A stretch of DNA of 35,709 nt from Pseudoalteromonas sp. MSK9-3 (GCF_003590335.1 NZ_MIET01000018.1:1-35709), one strand, 5' to 3'. Positions 24,936-34,556 are shown, counted from the first letter of the stretch. Program-made: numbers and translations. The notes: generated by a model from the sequence alone, not told the origin.

Positions 24936-25364
24936 TTATAACACAGATAGTTCTACAACAATATTGTCTCGTGTTGCATTTGAGTAGGGGCATACTTGAT
25001 GCGCTTTTGCCACCAGCGTTTCCGCCTCAGCTTTATCCATATCTGGAATAGTAACAGCCAATTTAGCCGCGATACCAAACCCTCCTTCAATTGGGCCAAT
25101 GCTCACTTGCGCATCAATACTCGTGGCAGCAGGTAAACTGAGTTTACTCTGCCCTGCTACAAACTTAAGTGCGCCAATAAAACACGCCGCATAACCTGCC
25201 GCAAATAACTGCTCGGGGTTAGTGCCTGCACCATCATCGCCACCAAGCCCCTTGGGGGTAGACAATTTAACATCTAAACGACCATCATCAGACTGTGCAC
25301 TACCTTCTCGTCCACCTGTCGCCGTTGCATTTGCTGTATAAGCAATCGTTTGTAATGTATTCAT
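24936..25364 (-). CDS. ohr: Organic hydroperoxide resistance protein (OsmC/Ohr family)
   Basis: A 142-residue thiol peroxidase of the Ohr subgroup that reduces organic hydroperoxides in the cytoplasm. Both redox cysteines are present: Cys61 in YAACF and Cys125 in VCPYSNA. GLGGDDGAGTNPEQLFAAG is the Ohr signature. The start ATG is preceded by GGAGAG. It is divergent from ohrR, and two OhrR-like palindromes lie between them. Length and motifs are standard. Confidence 0.96.
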   Translation of the reverse strand: MNTLQTIAYTANATATGGREGSAQSDDGRLDVKLSTPKGLGGDDGAGTNPEQLFAAGYAACFIGALKFVAGQSKLSLPAATSIDAQVSIGPIEGGFGIAAKLAVTIPDMDKAEAETLVAKAHQVCPYSNATRDNIVVELSVL

Positions 25365-25406
25365 ATTCGCTCTCCAATATTTTTGTCGTGGTTTTCATAA
25401 AACAAT

Positions 25407-25426
25407 TTAGTTTGCATACAAACTAA
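25407..25426. promoter_or_regulatory. OhrR operator 1
   Basis: TTAGTTTG-CATA-CAAACTAA is a perfect 8-4-8 palindrome in the ohr/ohrR divergent region, 43 bases before the ohr start codon. Its form matches known OhrR boxes. Confidence 0.75.
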
Positions 25427-25453
25427 TATACTCAAAAAATTCTTAATTGCAAA

Positions 25454-25471
25454 TACTTTGTACGCAAAGTA
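25454..25471. promoter_or_regulatory. OhrR operator 2
   Basis: TACTTTG-TACG-CAAAGTA is a perfect 7-4-7 palindrome, 24 bases before the ohrR start codon. It is similar to operator 1 and points to autorepression of ohrR. Confidence 0.7.
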
Positions 25472-25494
25472 AAATATTGACCAAGGAGAACACC

Positions 25495-25926
25495 ATGAGC
25501 TATGAACAGTTAAAATTAAAAAACCAGCTATGCCATCGGCTTTATATGGCATCAAATGGCATTACGAGACGCTACCGCCCTCACTTAGAAGCGTTAGATC
25601 TCACCTATCCACAGTATGTGGTTATGATGGCACTGTGGGAGCAAGACAATATTACCATTGCCCAGTTAGTTGATTTAACCGCCATTGATGGGGGGGCAAT
25701 GACCTTAATTTTAAAGAAAATGGCGATAAAATCGCTCATTCAGATTGTCAGTGACGAAAACGATAAGCGCAAAAAATGCATTAAGCTGTTACCACAGGGT
25801 ATCGCACTTGAGGAACAAGCCCAGCATATCCCTGAACTCATTAAATGTGGCTTTTCAGACGTAGATGAAAAAGAAATATCGCAACTGATTACCATCTTGG
25901 ACAAAGTACTGGTGAAATTAGACTAG
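25495..25926 (+). CDS. ohrR: OhrR, MarR-family peroxide-sensing repressor
   Basis: A 143-residue winged-helix regulator. The peroxide-sensing cysteine is Cys13 in NQLCHRLYMAS, followed by YRPHLEALDLTYPQYVVM, both typical of OhrR. DENDKRKK forms the wing. The protein represses ohr until the cysteine is oxidised by an organic hydroperoxide. I chose ATG at 25495 because AAGGAG lies just ahead; the frame extends upstream to a TTG at 25447, which would overlap operator 2. A second cysteine near the C-terminus (KCGFSD) may form a disulfide, as in the two-cysteine OhrR class. Confidence 0.93.
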   Translation: MSYEQLKLKNQLCHRLYMASNGITRRYRPHLEALDLTYPQYVVMMALWEQDNITIAQLVDLTAIDGGAMTLILKKMAIKSLIQIVSDENDKRKKCIKLLPQGIALEEQAQHIPELIKCGFSDVDEKEISQLITILDKVLVKLD

Positions 25927-25946
25927 CAGCCTCTATCTCGACACAT

Positions 25947-25998
25947 CGATTTTTCAGTTCAACTGCCGCCGTAAATTTGCTGCTGATCTGAAAAATCG
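25947..25998. terminator. Inverted repeat between convergent ohrR and lipoprotein genes
   Basis: CGATTTTTCAG (25947-25957) is the exact reverse complement of CTGAAAAATCG (25988-25998). It lies between two converging genes, so it may end transcription in both directions, though the loop is about 30 bases and no T run follows. Confidence 0.35.
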
Positions 25999-26034
25999 GT
26001 TGCGGGAACTATCTATAACAAATTATTAAAAATT

Positions 26035-26571
26035 TTACTGAACATTATTGCCTTGTTCGATGTCATGAACCTCTCTCATTCCACCATAACTATGGCATTT
26101 TACATCTATTCTTTTCGTCGACCGATTAAGCTTTTTATTACAAGTCATACGCTGCGCCTTTAGTCCGTACTTATCAATATAACCAGCGACTTTGATATCT
26201 ATTTTAGCTTGCAATGACTTTGGGGCAGCAGCATAGAATGAATCAAATTGCTCAAGCCACTCTTCAACTTTAGCTTCCTTGGCAACACCTAACCAAGCCA
26301 TACCCGTTAAAGTCGATTGTTCAACATGTAGTCCCTTTAAGAACATAAAAGCCATTAGATATTGCGACCCTTTATACCCCCACGCAGCAGGCTCTTTTAA
26401 TTGCTCATATGCTTTTTCATAGTTACCTGATTGATAGTATCGTATCCCCTTAATTTCTGCTTTTTCAAGCTTTAATTCAGGCATAATCGAAAAATCAGAA
26501 GAAGTCGAATTACACCCTGTAATTAACAAGAGCCAGACAAGTACAACTAACATATATTTATTATTTATCAA
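26035..26571 (-). CDS. Small lipoprotein with a TPR/Sel1-like region, function unknown
   Basis: A 178-residue predicted lipoprotein. The leader ends in the lipobox ITGC (Cys20). Residues about 38-95 (YYQSGNYEKAYEQLKEPAAWGYKGSQ, MFLKGLHVEQ) have the helical spacing of TPR/Sel1-like repeats, suggesting protein contacts in the periplasm. The tail is basic with three cysteines. The first in-frame codon is a TTG with AAGGAAG seven bases ahead. I prefer it to the ATG at 26553, which has no ribosome binding site and would shorten the leader to 14 residues. I do not recognise the family further. Confidence 0.7.
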   Translation of the reverse strand: MINNKYMLVVLVWLLLITGCNSTSSDFSIMPELKLEKAEIKGIRYYQSGNYEKAYEQLKEPAAWGYKGSQYLMAFMFLKGLHVEQSTLTGMAWLGVAKEAKVEEWLEQFDSFYAAAPKSLQAKIDIKVAGYIDKYGLKAQRMTCNKKLNRSTKRIDVKCHSYGGMREVHDIEQGNNVQ

Positions 26572-26626
26572 TTTTTATCTTCCTTTAAAATGTCATTTTA
26601 TAGTTTATTAATACACTCGATACGCC

Positions 26627-27031
26627 TTAAGTTTTTTGTGTACTTTTATTATTTTTATACCAAATAGTCGCCATCAATAACATGAACACTAAGCTAAGTA
26701 CGTTAATTGATAGGGTAATGTCATCAAAATTAAGTGCCACCGCGATCATGACCCCAAAGTTCACCCCCATATTGAAATCACCATACTCAACATGGATTGT
26801 CTGTAAGGCAAAATATAAAGCCGCTAAGGCTATCATTTTACTATCGCCAACTTTGATATATTTCACGAGTAAAAACCCAATCGCCCCACCGACCAAATTT
26901 TCTATCAATTCGAAAATGTCGAACTCAAACAGTACAGGGGATAACAATGCAAAAACGACAATTAGCCATGCATATACCGACACAGATTTTGACGCCGCCG
27001 TATTAAAGCGAGTGGGATGAGTGATTGTCAC
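26627..27031 (-). CDS. Small integral membrane protein, function unknown
   Basis: A 134-residue protein with about four hydrophobic segments (residues about 18-36, 44-60, 66-84 and 105-125) and a charged tail. It starts at a GTG with GAGG nine bases ahead. Acidic loops (FDIFELIEN, HVEYGDFN) separate the segments. I recognise no family. It follows the lipoprotein gene's strand, with a 55-base gap between them, and may or may not be co-transcribed. Confidence 0.65.
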   Translation of the reverse strand: MTITHPTRFNTAASKSVSVYAWLIVVFALLSPVLFEFDIFELIENLVGGAIGFLLVKYIKVGDSKMIALAALYFALQTIHVEYGDFNMGVNFGVMIAVALNFDDITLSINVLSLVFMLLMATIWYKNNKSTQKT

Positions 27032-27335
27032 GAAAAGCCTCGTTAGTCTTTAATCAAAGTGGTTCATTATCTTACAATTATCATTTCTATTGCAATGAAA
27101 TTAGGAACATCTGGCCGTTAGCCAGCATGTGCTAAGACGCAACAAGGTGGAATATGCAGTTTTGATAGCGCTTTTTTAAATTCTAGTGTGGTTTTGGTGT
27201 TTTATATAAAGCTTTACTCGACAGTCTACCACTGTAGTCTGTATAATTCGCGACCTCATTTAGACCAACCCTTGATGCTTGTTAAAAACAACATAATCCT
27301 TGTTTTTATCGGCTCACCTTGCTTAGGAATTCATC
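27032..27335 (+). promoter_or_regulatory. Upstream region of ybiT with a probable promoter
   Basis: TCGACA (27218-27223) and TATAAT (27242-27247) are 18 bases apart, with TG just before the -10 box. Transcription would begin near 27254, giving a leader of about 80 bases before the ybiT start. No other gene or strong structure is seen between the divergent membrane-protein gene and ybiT. Confidence 0.6.
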
Positions 27336-28949
27336 TTGATATCTACCGCGAATATCACCATGCAGTTTGGTGCAGAACCCTTGTTCGAAAATATTTCTGC
27401 TAAATTTGGTAACGGCAATCGTTATGGCTTAATTGGCGCAAATGGCTGCGGTAAATCGACATTTATGAAAATCTTAAGTGGCGCGCTCACACCAACCTCA
27501 GGTAATGTTTCAATTACTCCAGGTTTAAAAGTGGGTAATTTAAGTCAAGACCAATTTGCATTTGAAGCTTATTCTGTTGTTGATGCCGTGATCATGGGTG
27601 ACACAGAACTTTGGAAAGTAAAACAAGAACGCGATCGTATTTATTCTTTGCCTGAAATGAGCGAAGAAGATGGTATGAAAGTCGCTGAACTTGAGAGCTT
27701 ATTTGCAGAAATGGATGGTTATAGCGCAGAAAGCCGCGCAGGTGACATTCTACTTAAGGCAGGGATCGAGGAAGAGTTTCATTTTGGATTGATGTCGCAA
27801 GTTGCTCCTGGCTGGAAACTGCGTGTGTTACTGGCACAAGCGTTATTTGCTAACCCTGACATTTTATTGCTGGATGAACCAACCAACAACCTCGATATTC
27901 ATACTATCGGTTGGTTAGAAAATGAATTAAACCAGCGTAAATGTACCATGATCATTATTTCGCACGATAGACACTTCTTAAATGCCGTCTGTACACACAT
28001 GGCCGATATTGATTACGGTGAATTACGCATTTACCCGGGTAATTATGAAAAATTCGTGGAAGCATCGTCTTTGATCCGCGAGCAATTATTAGCGGGTAAC
28101 GCTAAGAAGCAATCAGAGATTGACGAATTACAAGACTTTGTAAACCGCTTTGGCGCCAATGCATCAAAAGCAAAACAAGCAAGTTCACGCGCTAAAAAAA
28201 TGGACAAAATCAGCTTAGACGAAGTTAAAAACTCTAGCCGTATAGCACCGAGTTTACGTTTCGATGAAGGCAAAAAAATGCACCGCCAAGCATTAATACT
28301 TGAAGACTTTGGTCATGGGTTTGACGGCGAAGTGCTTTTTGAAAAAGGTGAGCTTATTCTTGAATCAAATGCCAAGCTTGCCATTATCGGTGAAAATGGT
28401 GTGGGTAAAACTACCTTTATACGTTGCCTAGTTAACGAACTTCAAGCGAATGAAGGTGTTGTAAAGTGGTCAGAAAACGCATCAATAGGTTACTGCCCTC
28501 AAGACAGCTCTAAAGATTTTGACAATGACTTATCGTTATTTGATTGGATGTCACAGTGGCGTACCGCTAAGCACAATGATTTAATGGTACGTGGCATGTT
28601 AGGTCGCTTATTGTTTACTGCCGATGATTCCAATAAAAAAGCCAAAAACTGCTCAGGTGGTGAGAAAAACCGTTTATTATTTGGCAAATTAATGATGCAA
28701 GACGTAAACGTGTTAATTATGGATGAACCTACTAACCACATGGATATGGAAGCCATCGAAGCCTTAAACAACGCGTTGAAAGAATACGAAGGGACACTTA
28801 TTTTTGTCAGCCATGACCGTCAATTTGTGTCATCTTTAGCTACGCGTATCATAGATATTAAAGACAAGAAAGTCGAAAACTTTCACGGTACATTCGATGA
28901 ATACCTCGCAAGTCAAGCCGAACAAGAAGCCTTACTCGGTGTAAGGTAA
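27336..28949 (+). CDS. ybiT: ABC-F family ATPase YbiT
   Basis: A 537-residue soluble ABC-F protein with two nucleotide-binding domains and no membrane segments; ABC-F proteins act on the ribosome. Domain 1 has the Walker [10 protein letters not shown] and Walker [13 protein letters not shown], with the atypical signature [14 protein letters not shown]. Domain 2 has [24 protein letters not shown] and [11 protein letters not shown]. The start [13 protein letters not shown] and [10 protein letters not shown] closely match E. coli YbiT. The start is a TTG with AGGA seven bases ahead, and the next ATG would cut the first strand. The gene stands alone with its own promoter and terminator. Confidence 0.95.
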   Translation: MISTANITMQFGAEPLFENISAKFGNGNRYGLIGANGCGKSTFMKILSGALTPTSGNVSITPGLKVGNLSQDQFAFEAYSVVDAVIMGDTELWKVKQERDRIYSLPEMSEEDGMKVAELESLFAEMDGYSAESRAGDILLKAGIEEEFHFGLMSQVAPGWKLRVLLAQALFANPDILLLDEPTNNLDIHTIGWLENELNQRKCTMIIISHDRHFLNAVCTHMADIDYGELRIYPGNYEKFVEASSLIREQLLAGNAKKQSEIDELQDFVNRFGANASKAKQASSRAKKMDKISLDEVKNSSRIAPSLRFDEGKKMHRQALILEDFGHGFDGEVLFEKGELILESNAKLAIIGENGVGKTTFIRCLVNELQANEGVVKWSENASIGYCPQDSSKDFDNDLSLFDWMSQWRTAKHNDLMVRGMLGRLLFTADDSNKKAKNCSGGEKNRLLFGKLMMQDVNVLIMDEPTNHMDMEAIEALNNALKEYEGTLIFVSHDRQFVSSLATRIIDIKDKKVENFHGTFDEYLASQAEQEALLGVR

Positions 28950-28969
28950 CTCCACTAGTAATGCTTACA

Positions 28970-29006
28970 GCGTTTATCATTCAGTGTGTCTGATAAACGC
29001 TTTTCT
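28970..29006 (+). terminator. Terminator of ybiT
   Basis: GCGTTTATCA pairs with TGATAAACGC around an 11-base loop, followed by TTTTCT, 20 bases after the ybiT stop codon. Confidence 0.85.
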
Positions 29007-29376
29007 ATTGCCAATGCGCACTCTCTTACACAAACTATGATTACCCACTCATTTGTGTTGTGTTATTTCTCACGTATTATTACATGGCGCGTAACATCAA
29101 ACTTAAATATCCACACGGCCATTCACTCCATAACTAGTCTACTAACCAATAGCAACATTTGAAAAGCTGCCATATAAAAAGCCGTGAATAAATAATATTA
29201 TAATTTATAAAGTAACTTTGTAAATTTGTAACTTAACCTCACCGTAATTCCATCTCTCGGTACAAGGCATTGAGCGCAAAAAGATATACATCTACCCTAT
29301 TCAGTGCAATATTTTTAATAAATATACATCTAATAGTTAATAAAAATATTAAAAAGTAGCACCAAGGACAGAATAG
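29007..29376 (+). other. AT-rich non-coding region before the MBL-fold gene
   Basis: No gene is supported. The 11-base word ATATACATCTA occurs twice about 40 bases apart (near 29283 and 29323). An imperfect inverted repeat of AATATTTTTAATAA type lies close to the ribosome binding site. These could be regulatory, but low-complexity AT-rich DNA produces such repeats by chance. Confidence 0.3.
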
Positions 29377-29379
29377 TTG

Positions 29380-30204
29380 ATGAATAAAATATCGAGTATT
29401 ATTACAATTATTTTTATGCTTTTTTCTGGTAGTATCACCGCGAAAAGTATATCAGCGAGCGCACAATACTTAGGCAATGAAGGAGTGTTAATTACGCATA
29501 ACAATAAAAAAGTACTATTTGATCCTATTTTCAAGCAAAACTATAACCGGTTTACATTAGTACCCCAAGAAATCAAAGAAAAGCTCATTAATAGTGCAGC
29601 GCCATTTAACACTATTAATGCCATATTTGTTACCCATGATCACGCGGACCATTTTCATGCAGCCGAAGTATCTGAGTACTTACAAAAGCATAAAGAAGTT
29701 CAGTTAATTGCCCCCACGCAAGTAATGAAAAAACTCGCATTACAGCCCAATTACCAGCAGTTCAAGCCGCAATTACATGAAGTATCACTGAATATTGGCG
29801 ATAAGCCGATTAGCTTCAACATTAATAGTATTGATGCTGAAGCCGTTCGTATTCCGCACACCGGTTGGCCAAAGAGAACCGAAATTGAAAATATAGTCTA
29901 TCGTGTAACCATTGATGGCGTCACAGTACTGCATTTAGGAGATGCTGATATCAATCCACAGCATTACACACCATACGCAAAGTTCTGGGCCGATAAAATA
30001 ACGCACCATGCGTTTATACCAGAAGTGTTTGCTGTCGATGAACACTCAACAACGTCGGCTAAAGTGCATCTAAATGCTCGTAATATCACGTATGTTCACA
30101 TCCCAATGCAAGTACCTGATAAAATAAAAGCGTTGGCTGTAGATTATTTCGCAACCCCAGGTGAAAAAAGAACTCTCAAAATAAGGGCTAACAACACTCA
30201 ATAG
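29380..30204 (+). CDS. Exported MBL-fold metallo-hydrolase (UlaG/RomA-like)
   Basis: A 274-residue protein with a signal peptide ending near ITA-K, so probably periplasmic. The metallo-beta-lactamase-fold motif THDHADH lies at about 85-91, with later ligands in RIPHTG and HLGDAD. The short EGVLITHNNKKVLFDP start resembles the UlaG/RomA-like beta-lactamase-superfamily group, whose substrates vary; none can be named here. I use the ATG at 29380; a TTG directly before it is also possible, since AAGGA lies 8 and 11 bases from the two. It is a single gene with a convergent neighbour. Confidence 0.82.
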   Translation: MNKISSIITIIFMLFSGSITAKSISASAQYLGNEGVLITHNNKKVLFDPIFKQNYNRFTLVPQEIKEKLINSAAPFNTINAIFVTHDHADHFHAAEVSEYLQKHKEVQLIAPTQVMKKLALQPNYQQFKPQLHEVSLNIGDKPISFNINSIDAEAVRIPHTGWPKRTEIENIVYRVTIDGVTVLHLGDADINPQHYTPYAKFWADKITHHAFIPEVFAVDEHSTTSAKVHLNARNITYVHIPMQVPDKIKALAVDYFATPGEKRTLKIRANNTQ

Positions 30205-30219
30205 TGCATCATACAATAC

Positions 30220-30258
30220 CGATAAGCGGCGAGTTTGCCGAATAACTTGCTCTTATCG
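30220..30258. terminator. Structured element between convergent MBL and response-regulator genes
   Basis: CGATAAG pairs with CTTATCG, and inside it CGGC pairs with GCCG. It lies between two converging genes and probably ends transcription, though neither side has a clean T run. Confidence 0.35.
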
Positions 30259-30293
30259 CATCTAACTCTATATACGTATCTGAATACAATAGC

Positions 30294-31823
30294 TTAATCT
30301 GGGTACGTTTCCATGATGTGTATAACTTTATCTATATTGTCTATAAACAAGTCGACTAATTTAGGGTCAAAGTGCTCACCTCGCTCTTCCTTCAACAATG
30401 ACAATACTTCTTCTAGAGGCCACGCTTCTTTATAACACCGCGAATGTGACAAGGCATCAAATACATCAACCAATGCAACTATACGACCGAATATGTGAAT
30501 GTCGTCGCCAGAGAGGCCATTTGGATAGCCTTTACCATTAAACTTTTCATGGTGCTGGCCTGCTACAATCGCTGCAGCTTTAAGTACTGGTCGCTTCGAC
30601 CGCGCAAAAATATCATGCCCAATTGATACATGACCTTTCATCACCTCCCACTCTTCATCATTAAGCTTGCCGGGTTTTAATAACACAGCATCAGGGATCG
30701 CAACTTTCCCCACATCGTGCATAGGTGAGGCCATAAAAAGCTGATTCGCAGTATCATCATCAAGCCCAGCCCACTCACCCAGTGCTTTTGACAAATGCGA
30801 TACGCGTTTCACGTGATTTGCAGCTTCTTTGGAGCGACTTTCAACCACTTCACCAAGTGTGTCAATAATTTCAGATTGCGTATCAAATATCTCTTTATCA
30901 AGTGCTAAGTTTTCAAATGCAACTGATATATTATGAGAAAATAATTCGAGTAATTGCCTATCCAAAGGAGCTATATCGCCTACATTTTCTAAATAAATGA
31001 GGTTAGTCCCTGTATTAGTGGTTGGGAAGTAGCCAATAAACGCGCCGTTTTCTAATAGACTTCGTTGCTCAGTACACGCACGCTCAAACAATACTTTAAT
31101 CGCCTCAGGTAAAGCAGGAGAACCAGAGTCGTTTGGTTGCAACAGCCCTGTCGCGGCAATAATTTCAAAGTGATTGTCGACTTTTTTTACAGCGCAGTGG
31201 CTTGTTTGGGCGGTTAACGCCGCTTTATCAATATGCAGTAATGACGCTAACTGCACGAGCAACCCATTTGCAAACTTGTTAATAGAGCGGATCCTGAAAA
31301 GACTTGCCGTAGAATCAATGACTTTTTCAAGACCTATTCGGTGGTTTTCTAGCATTGCTCTGGATTTTTCTATAGCAAGTATATCGCGATAGCCTCTTAA
31401 ACCCGTGTATACGACGGTAAATAATTTATCGCTGCTTAAATTGGTTTTTTCTTTGTAATCGTTAATATCATAATTAACAATTATATCTCTCTCAGGTGCT
31501 TGTCCGGGTTGACCTGTTCTCAATATAATACGCACAAACGCATTTTTCAGTTCTTCTCTAATGTATTGTGCAACCAATAAACCCGCATCATCCGACTCCA
31601 TCACAACATCTAAAAAAACCAGTGCTATATCTGAGTGCTCTGCTAATAACTGCTTCGCTTCTTCACCACTAAATGCACTAATAAATTCAAGGCTTTTATT
31701 ATCAAACTCAAACCGACTCAGTGTGATTTTTGTGACTGTATGAATATCGGGTTCATCATCTACTATTAAGATCTTCCATGTTTCTTTAGGCTTACCATCT
31801 GATTTAGATTTCTTTTTAAACAT
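30294..31823 (-). CDS. Response regulator with DUF3369 and HD-GYP c-di-GMP phosphodiesterase domains
   Basis: A 509-residue cytoplasmic regulator. The receiver domain (about 15-145) has the acidic pocket VDDEPD and the phosphoacceptor Asp72 in VFLDVV. A DUF3369 (GAF-like) domain spans about 155-315. The HD-GYP domain (about 320-500) has HD at 369-370, HHE at 424-426 and GKGYPNG at 430-436. The key residues are all present, so it should hydrolyse cyclic di-GMP when phosphorylated by its kinase. It follows the histidine kinase gene after an 11-base gap and is certainly co-transcribed. Confidence 0.94.
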   Translation of the reverse strand: MFKKKSKSDGKPKETWKILIVDDEPDIHTVTKITLSRFEFDNKSLEFISAFSGEEAKQLLAEHSDIALVFLDVVMESDDAGLLVAQYIREELKNAFVRIILRTGQPGQAPERDIIVNYDINDYKEKTNLSSDKLFTVVYTGLRGYRDILAIEKSRAMLENHRIGLEKVIDSTASLFRIRSINKFANGLLVQLASLLHIDKAALTAQTSHCAVKKVDNHFEIIAATGLLQPNDSGSPALPEAIKVLFERACTEQRSLLENGAFIGYFPTTNTGTNLIYLENVGDIAPLDRQLLELFSHNISVAFENLALDKEIFDTQSEIIDTLGEVVESRSKEAANHVKRVSHLSKALGEWAGLDDDTANQLFMASPMHDVGKVAIPDAVLLKPGKLNDEEWEVMKGHVSIGHDIFARSKRPVLKAAAIVAGQHHEKFNGKGYPNGLSGDDIHIFGRIVALVDVFDALSHSRCYKEAWPLEEVLSLLKEERGEHFDPKLVDLFIDNIDKVIHIMETYPD

Positions 31824-31834
31824 AAAACTGCCTG

Positions 31835-33484
31835 TTATACATTGGCTAACTTAATAGGTGCAGTAATGTAAAAACTGCTGCCTTGTCCCACTTCACTTTC
31901 AACCGTGATCGTACCGCTTAATTTTTGGGTCACTATATTATAGATGATATTCATGCCAAGCCCTGAACCGCCATTTGCACGGTTGGTGGTAAAGAACGGA
32001 TCGAATATCTTTTCTATCGTTTGCGTACTCATCCCTTTGCCATCATCTTTAAACTCAAGTACGAGCGAATCTGCCCTTTTTGCAAATGTCAGGGTTACTT
32101 GACCGGTTTGGTCTTTGTCATACGCATGGATCAGTGTGTTTTGAATTAAATTAGTGAATATCTGTGCCCATGACCCAGGATAGCTTGTCATCATCAATAT
32201 TTGTTCGTTACAAACCACCTCAAAGTTCACGTTACTTTGTTTAAGCTGGCTATTCATACTGGTCATGGTTTCTTCTAAGTATTCAAGAATATCAAACTCA
32301 CGTATTTCTTCTGACGATTGATCAACAGCAACTTGTTTAAAGCTTTTTACTAAGTTTGCTGCGCGGGCCAAGCTCACATGAATTGTTTTGGCTAATTCTC
32401 TAGAGTCTTTGGTGAACCTTGAAAAGTCATCTTCTTCTAGCTCCCCCGCTTGAAATAACTTATCTATGTCTTCAACCATATGTTCAAAATGAGATATTCC
32501 CGTTAGGCTCAACCCCACAGGGGTATTTATCTCATGCGCAACTCCTGCAACAAGTCCACCTAATGACGCTAATTTTTCTGACTCAATTAACTGCCCTTGT
32601 GCACGTTTTAAGTCCTCTAAAGATTGCTCCAATGCGGCTTCACTTTGCTGTCGGGTGGCTACCTCCTCTTTGAGAGTTGCTCTTTCAATGTCGAGTTGAT
32701 TGACTGTCCGATTTAATTTTTCAGTGCGTTCAACCACTCTTTGCTCTAACCCTCGATTAACGGTGTCTAATTTTTTAATGGTATCGGCTGTCTTTTCCAT
32801 CATGCCGTTTAACGCATTTTGCACGAGACCTAGTTCATCATCTGTATTTTTAGCGATGTCAATGCGATTAAACACTGCGTTATCTGGGTCTATTGAATCG
32901 GCATGCCTTGCCAATAAACCCAATGGGAGCGTCAATAACTTTCTAAATATAATCGTCACTAAAACCACTAATGCCAGTGTCTTAATCACGGCGTTGATCG
33001 CTAAGGTATAAACCCCTGACTTAATACTATTTATAATGACACTTCTGTCAGAGTAAAGCCGAACGACCCCTAAATCTGTGTTCTCGTCATTCATGGTTTT
33101 AACTAAGGTAAACTGATGCCAAAACAGCCCATCTTGCTGAATCGTTTTATCGAGCGTTTTTCCACTGGAAAAAAGTACAGTGCCTTCGGCTCCTTTTACT
33201 TCAATACCGGTAATATCAGGTAATCTTTTAATGCTTTCTGCGGTAATATTGAGCTGGTCTAAATCATAGTTCCATAGATCTGTCGCAAGTATGTCGTGAA
33301 AGGTTTGCTCCGACGCTTCCAGAACGCTTTGTACTTCGTTTTTAGCATCTTGATATTCAACGGCAATATGCACCCCCGTCACTATCAAAGTTAATAAAAA
33401 ATAGATAGATAGCACAGAACTGAGCAACTTCATTGAGATAGAATTTTTAATTGATTGTGTATCCAGTGCAATTAATGCTGTCAT
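31835..33484 (-). CDS. Membrane sensor histidine kinase
   Basis: A 549-residue kinase. Membrane segments at about 19-42 and 160-180 flank a periplasmic sensor of about 115 residues. A HAMP-like stretch and coiled coil follow to about 300. The phosphoacceptor is His317 in GVAHEINTP. The ATPase domain has NLIQNTLIHAY, DDGKGM, FDPFFTTN and GSGLGMNI. The partner is the HD-GYP response regulator directly downstream. The gene is divergent from a periplasmic solute-binding protein, which could present ligand to the sensor. Start ATG at 33484 has AGG about 11 bases ahead; ATG at residue 18 is an alternative. Confidence 0.92.
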   Translation of the reverse strand: MTALIALDTQSIKNSISMKLLSSVLSIYFLLTLIVTGVHIAVEYQDAKNEVQSVLEASEQTFHDILATDLWNYDLDQLNITAESIKRLPDITGIEVKGAEGTVLFSSGKTLDKTIQQDGLFWHQFTLVKTMNDENTDLGVVRLYSDRSVIINSIKSGVYTLAINAVIKTLALVVLVTIIFRKLLTLPLGLLARHADSIDPDNAVFNRIDIAKNTDDELGLVQNALNGMMEKTADTIKKLDTVNRGLEQRVVERTEKLNRTVNQLDIERATLKEEVATRQQSEAALEQSLEDLKRAQGQLIESEKLASLGGLVAGVAHEINTPVGLSLTGISHFEHMVEDIDKLFQAGELEEDDFSRFTKDSRELAKTIHVSLARAANLVKSFKQVAVDQSSEEIREFDILEYLEETMTSMNSQLKQSNVNFEVVCNEQILMMTSYPGSWAQIFTNLIQNTLIHAYDKDQTGQVTLTFAKRADSLVLEFKDDGKGMSTQTIEKIFDPFFTTNRANGGSGLGMNIIYNIVTQKLSGTITVESEVGQGSSFYITAPIKLANV

Positions 33485-33581
33485 TAATACATAGCCTTTG
33501 CATCACATACGTAAAACTTAGTCGCAATTTTGCAAAGTTGGTAGGCTAAAGCGATTTTTTGGCGTGCTTTTCGCTATCAAC

Positions 33582-33609
33582 TTGCCTTACATAAGTGTAA
33601 CCCTATACT
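33582..33609 (+). promoter_or_regulatory. Promoter of the solute-binding protein gene
   Basis: TTGCCT (33582-33587) and TATACT (33604-33609) are 16 bases apart, about 37 bases before the start codon. Confidence 0.6.
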
Positions 33610-33645
33610 TGAAAGACACAGTTCAATTCAATTGGCTAGCCGACC

Positions 33646-34506
33646 ATGCAGCACATTTTAATTCTGTTTTGCGTATTATTATTCACCATAACAACATTCT
33701 CGAATGCTCAAACAATCAAAGTACGAGGCCCTCAGTCTAAATTTGATAGTACACACGACTATTATGTTGGCTTGTTAGAGCTTGCTTATCGCAAAATTAA
33801 TAAACCCCTCACGATAAAGCTATCGCCCTACATGGTGCAACAGCGTGCATTAAATGAACTAAAAGCAGGCCGCCTTATTGATATTTATTGGGCGGGTACT
33901 GACTCTGAACGCGAAAGTACGCTGGGCTTTGTGCCCATTCCATTGGTTAAAGGGTTACTTGGCTATAGAGTATTCACTGCACATCAAAGCGCGACGACTG
34001 AGCTGAATAAAATATCAACCTTAGATCAGCTTAAAACACACCGACTTTGTCAAGGCGCTCATTGGCCAGACACTGATATTATGATTGCAGCGGGATTAAA
34101 CGTTATGCCCAATGCAATCTACGAAAACATGTTTAAACAAGCTTACTCAGGTCGCTGCTTTGCATTCCCTAGAGGAATTAATGAAGCGCATAGCGAAGTA
34201 TTATCTCGGAAAAAATCAATGCCAGAGTTAATCGTATACGACAAAGTAATCTTACATTACCCCTTCCCTATGTATTTCTTTATTAAAAAAAGTAATGAAA
34301 CACTTATCGCCGATGTAACAAATGGTTTAAATAAAGCAATTGAAGATGGTAGTTTTGATGACTATATGAAAAGTCATGTGTCTACCAAACATCTATTTCC
34401 ATTGAGCAAATGGAAATCAAGCACAGTCATCCGTATCGACAATCCCTTCTTGGACCCAAATCGAGATATCAATAATTCTAAATACTGGGTTAATTTAGGT
34501 CATTGA
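33646..34506 (+). CDS. Periplasmic solute-binding protein (SBP_bac_3-like)
   Basis: A 286-residue exported protein; the signal peptide ends near SNA-Q at residue 21. The mature part has the two-lobed pattern of family 3 binding proteins (YYVGLLELAYRKINKP, TLDQLKTHRLCQGAHWPD, NGLNKAIEDGSFDDYM). Instead of the usual amino-acid binding site it has a divergent middle, and no ABC permease genes are nearby. Because it is divergent from a histidine kinase gene, it more likely feeds a sensor than a transporter. Ligand unknown. The ribosome binding site is weak. Confidence 0.82.
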   Translation: MQHILILFCVLLFTITTFSNAQTIKVRGPQSKFDSTHDYYVGLLELAYRKINKPLTIKLSPYMVQQRALNELKAGRLIDIYWAGTDSERESTLGFVPIPLVKGLLGYRVFTAHQSATTELNKISTLDQLKTHRLCQGAHWPDTDIMIAAGLNVMPNAIYENMFKQAYSGRCFAFPRGINEAHSEVLSRKKSMPELIVYDKVILHYPFPMYFFIKKSNETLIADVTNGLNKAIEDGSFDDYMKSHVSTKHLFPLSKWKSSTVIRIDNPFLDPNRDINNSKYWVNLGH

Positions 34507-34556
34507 TTTATACAACCAGCTTATTTTATAAAAATAATCATTTTCTAACTAAAAAA

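Noticed and set aside
27188..27403. A 71-codon reading frame before ybiT
   Set aside because: It covers the ybiT promoter and overlaps the ybiT start in another frame; no family resemblance.
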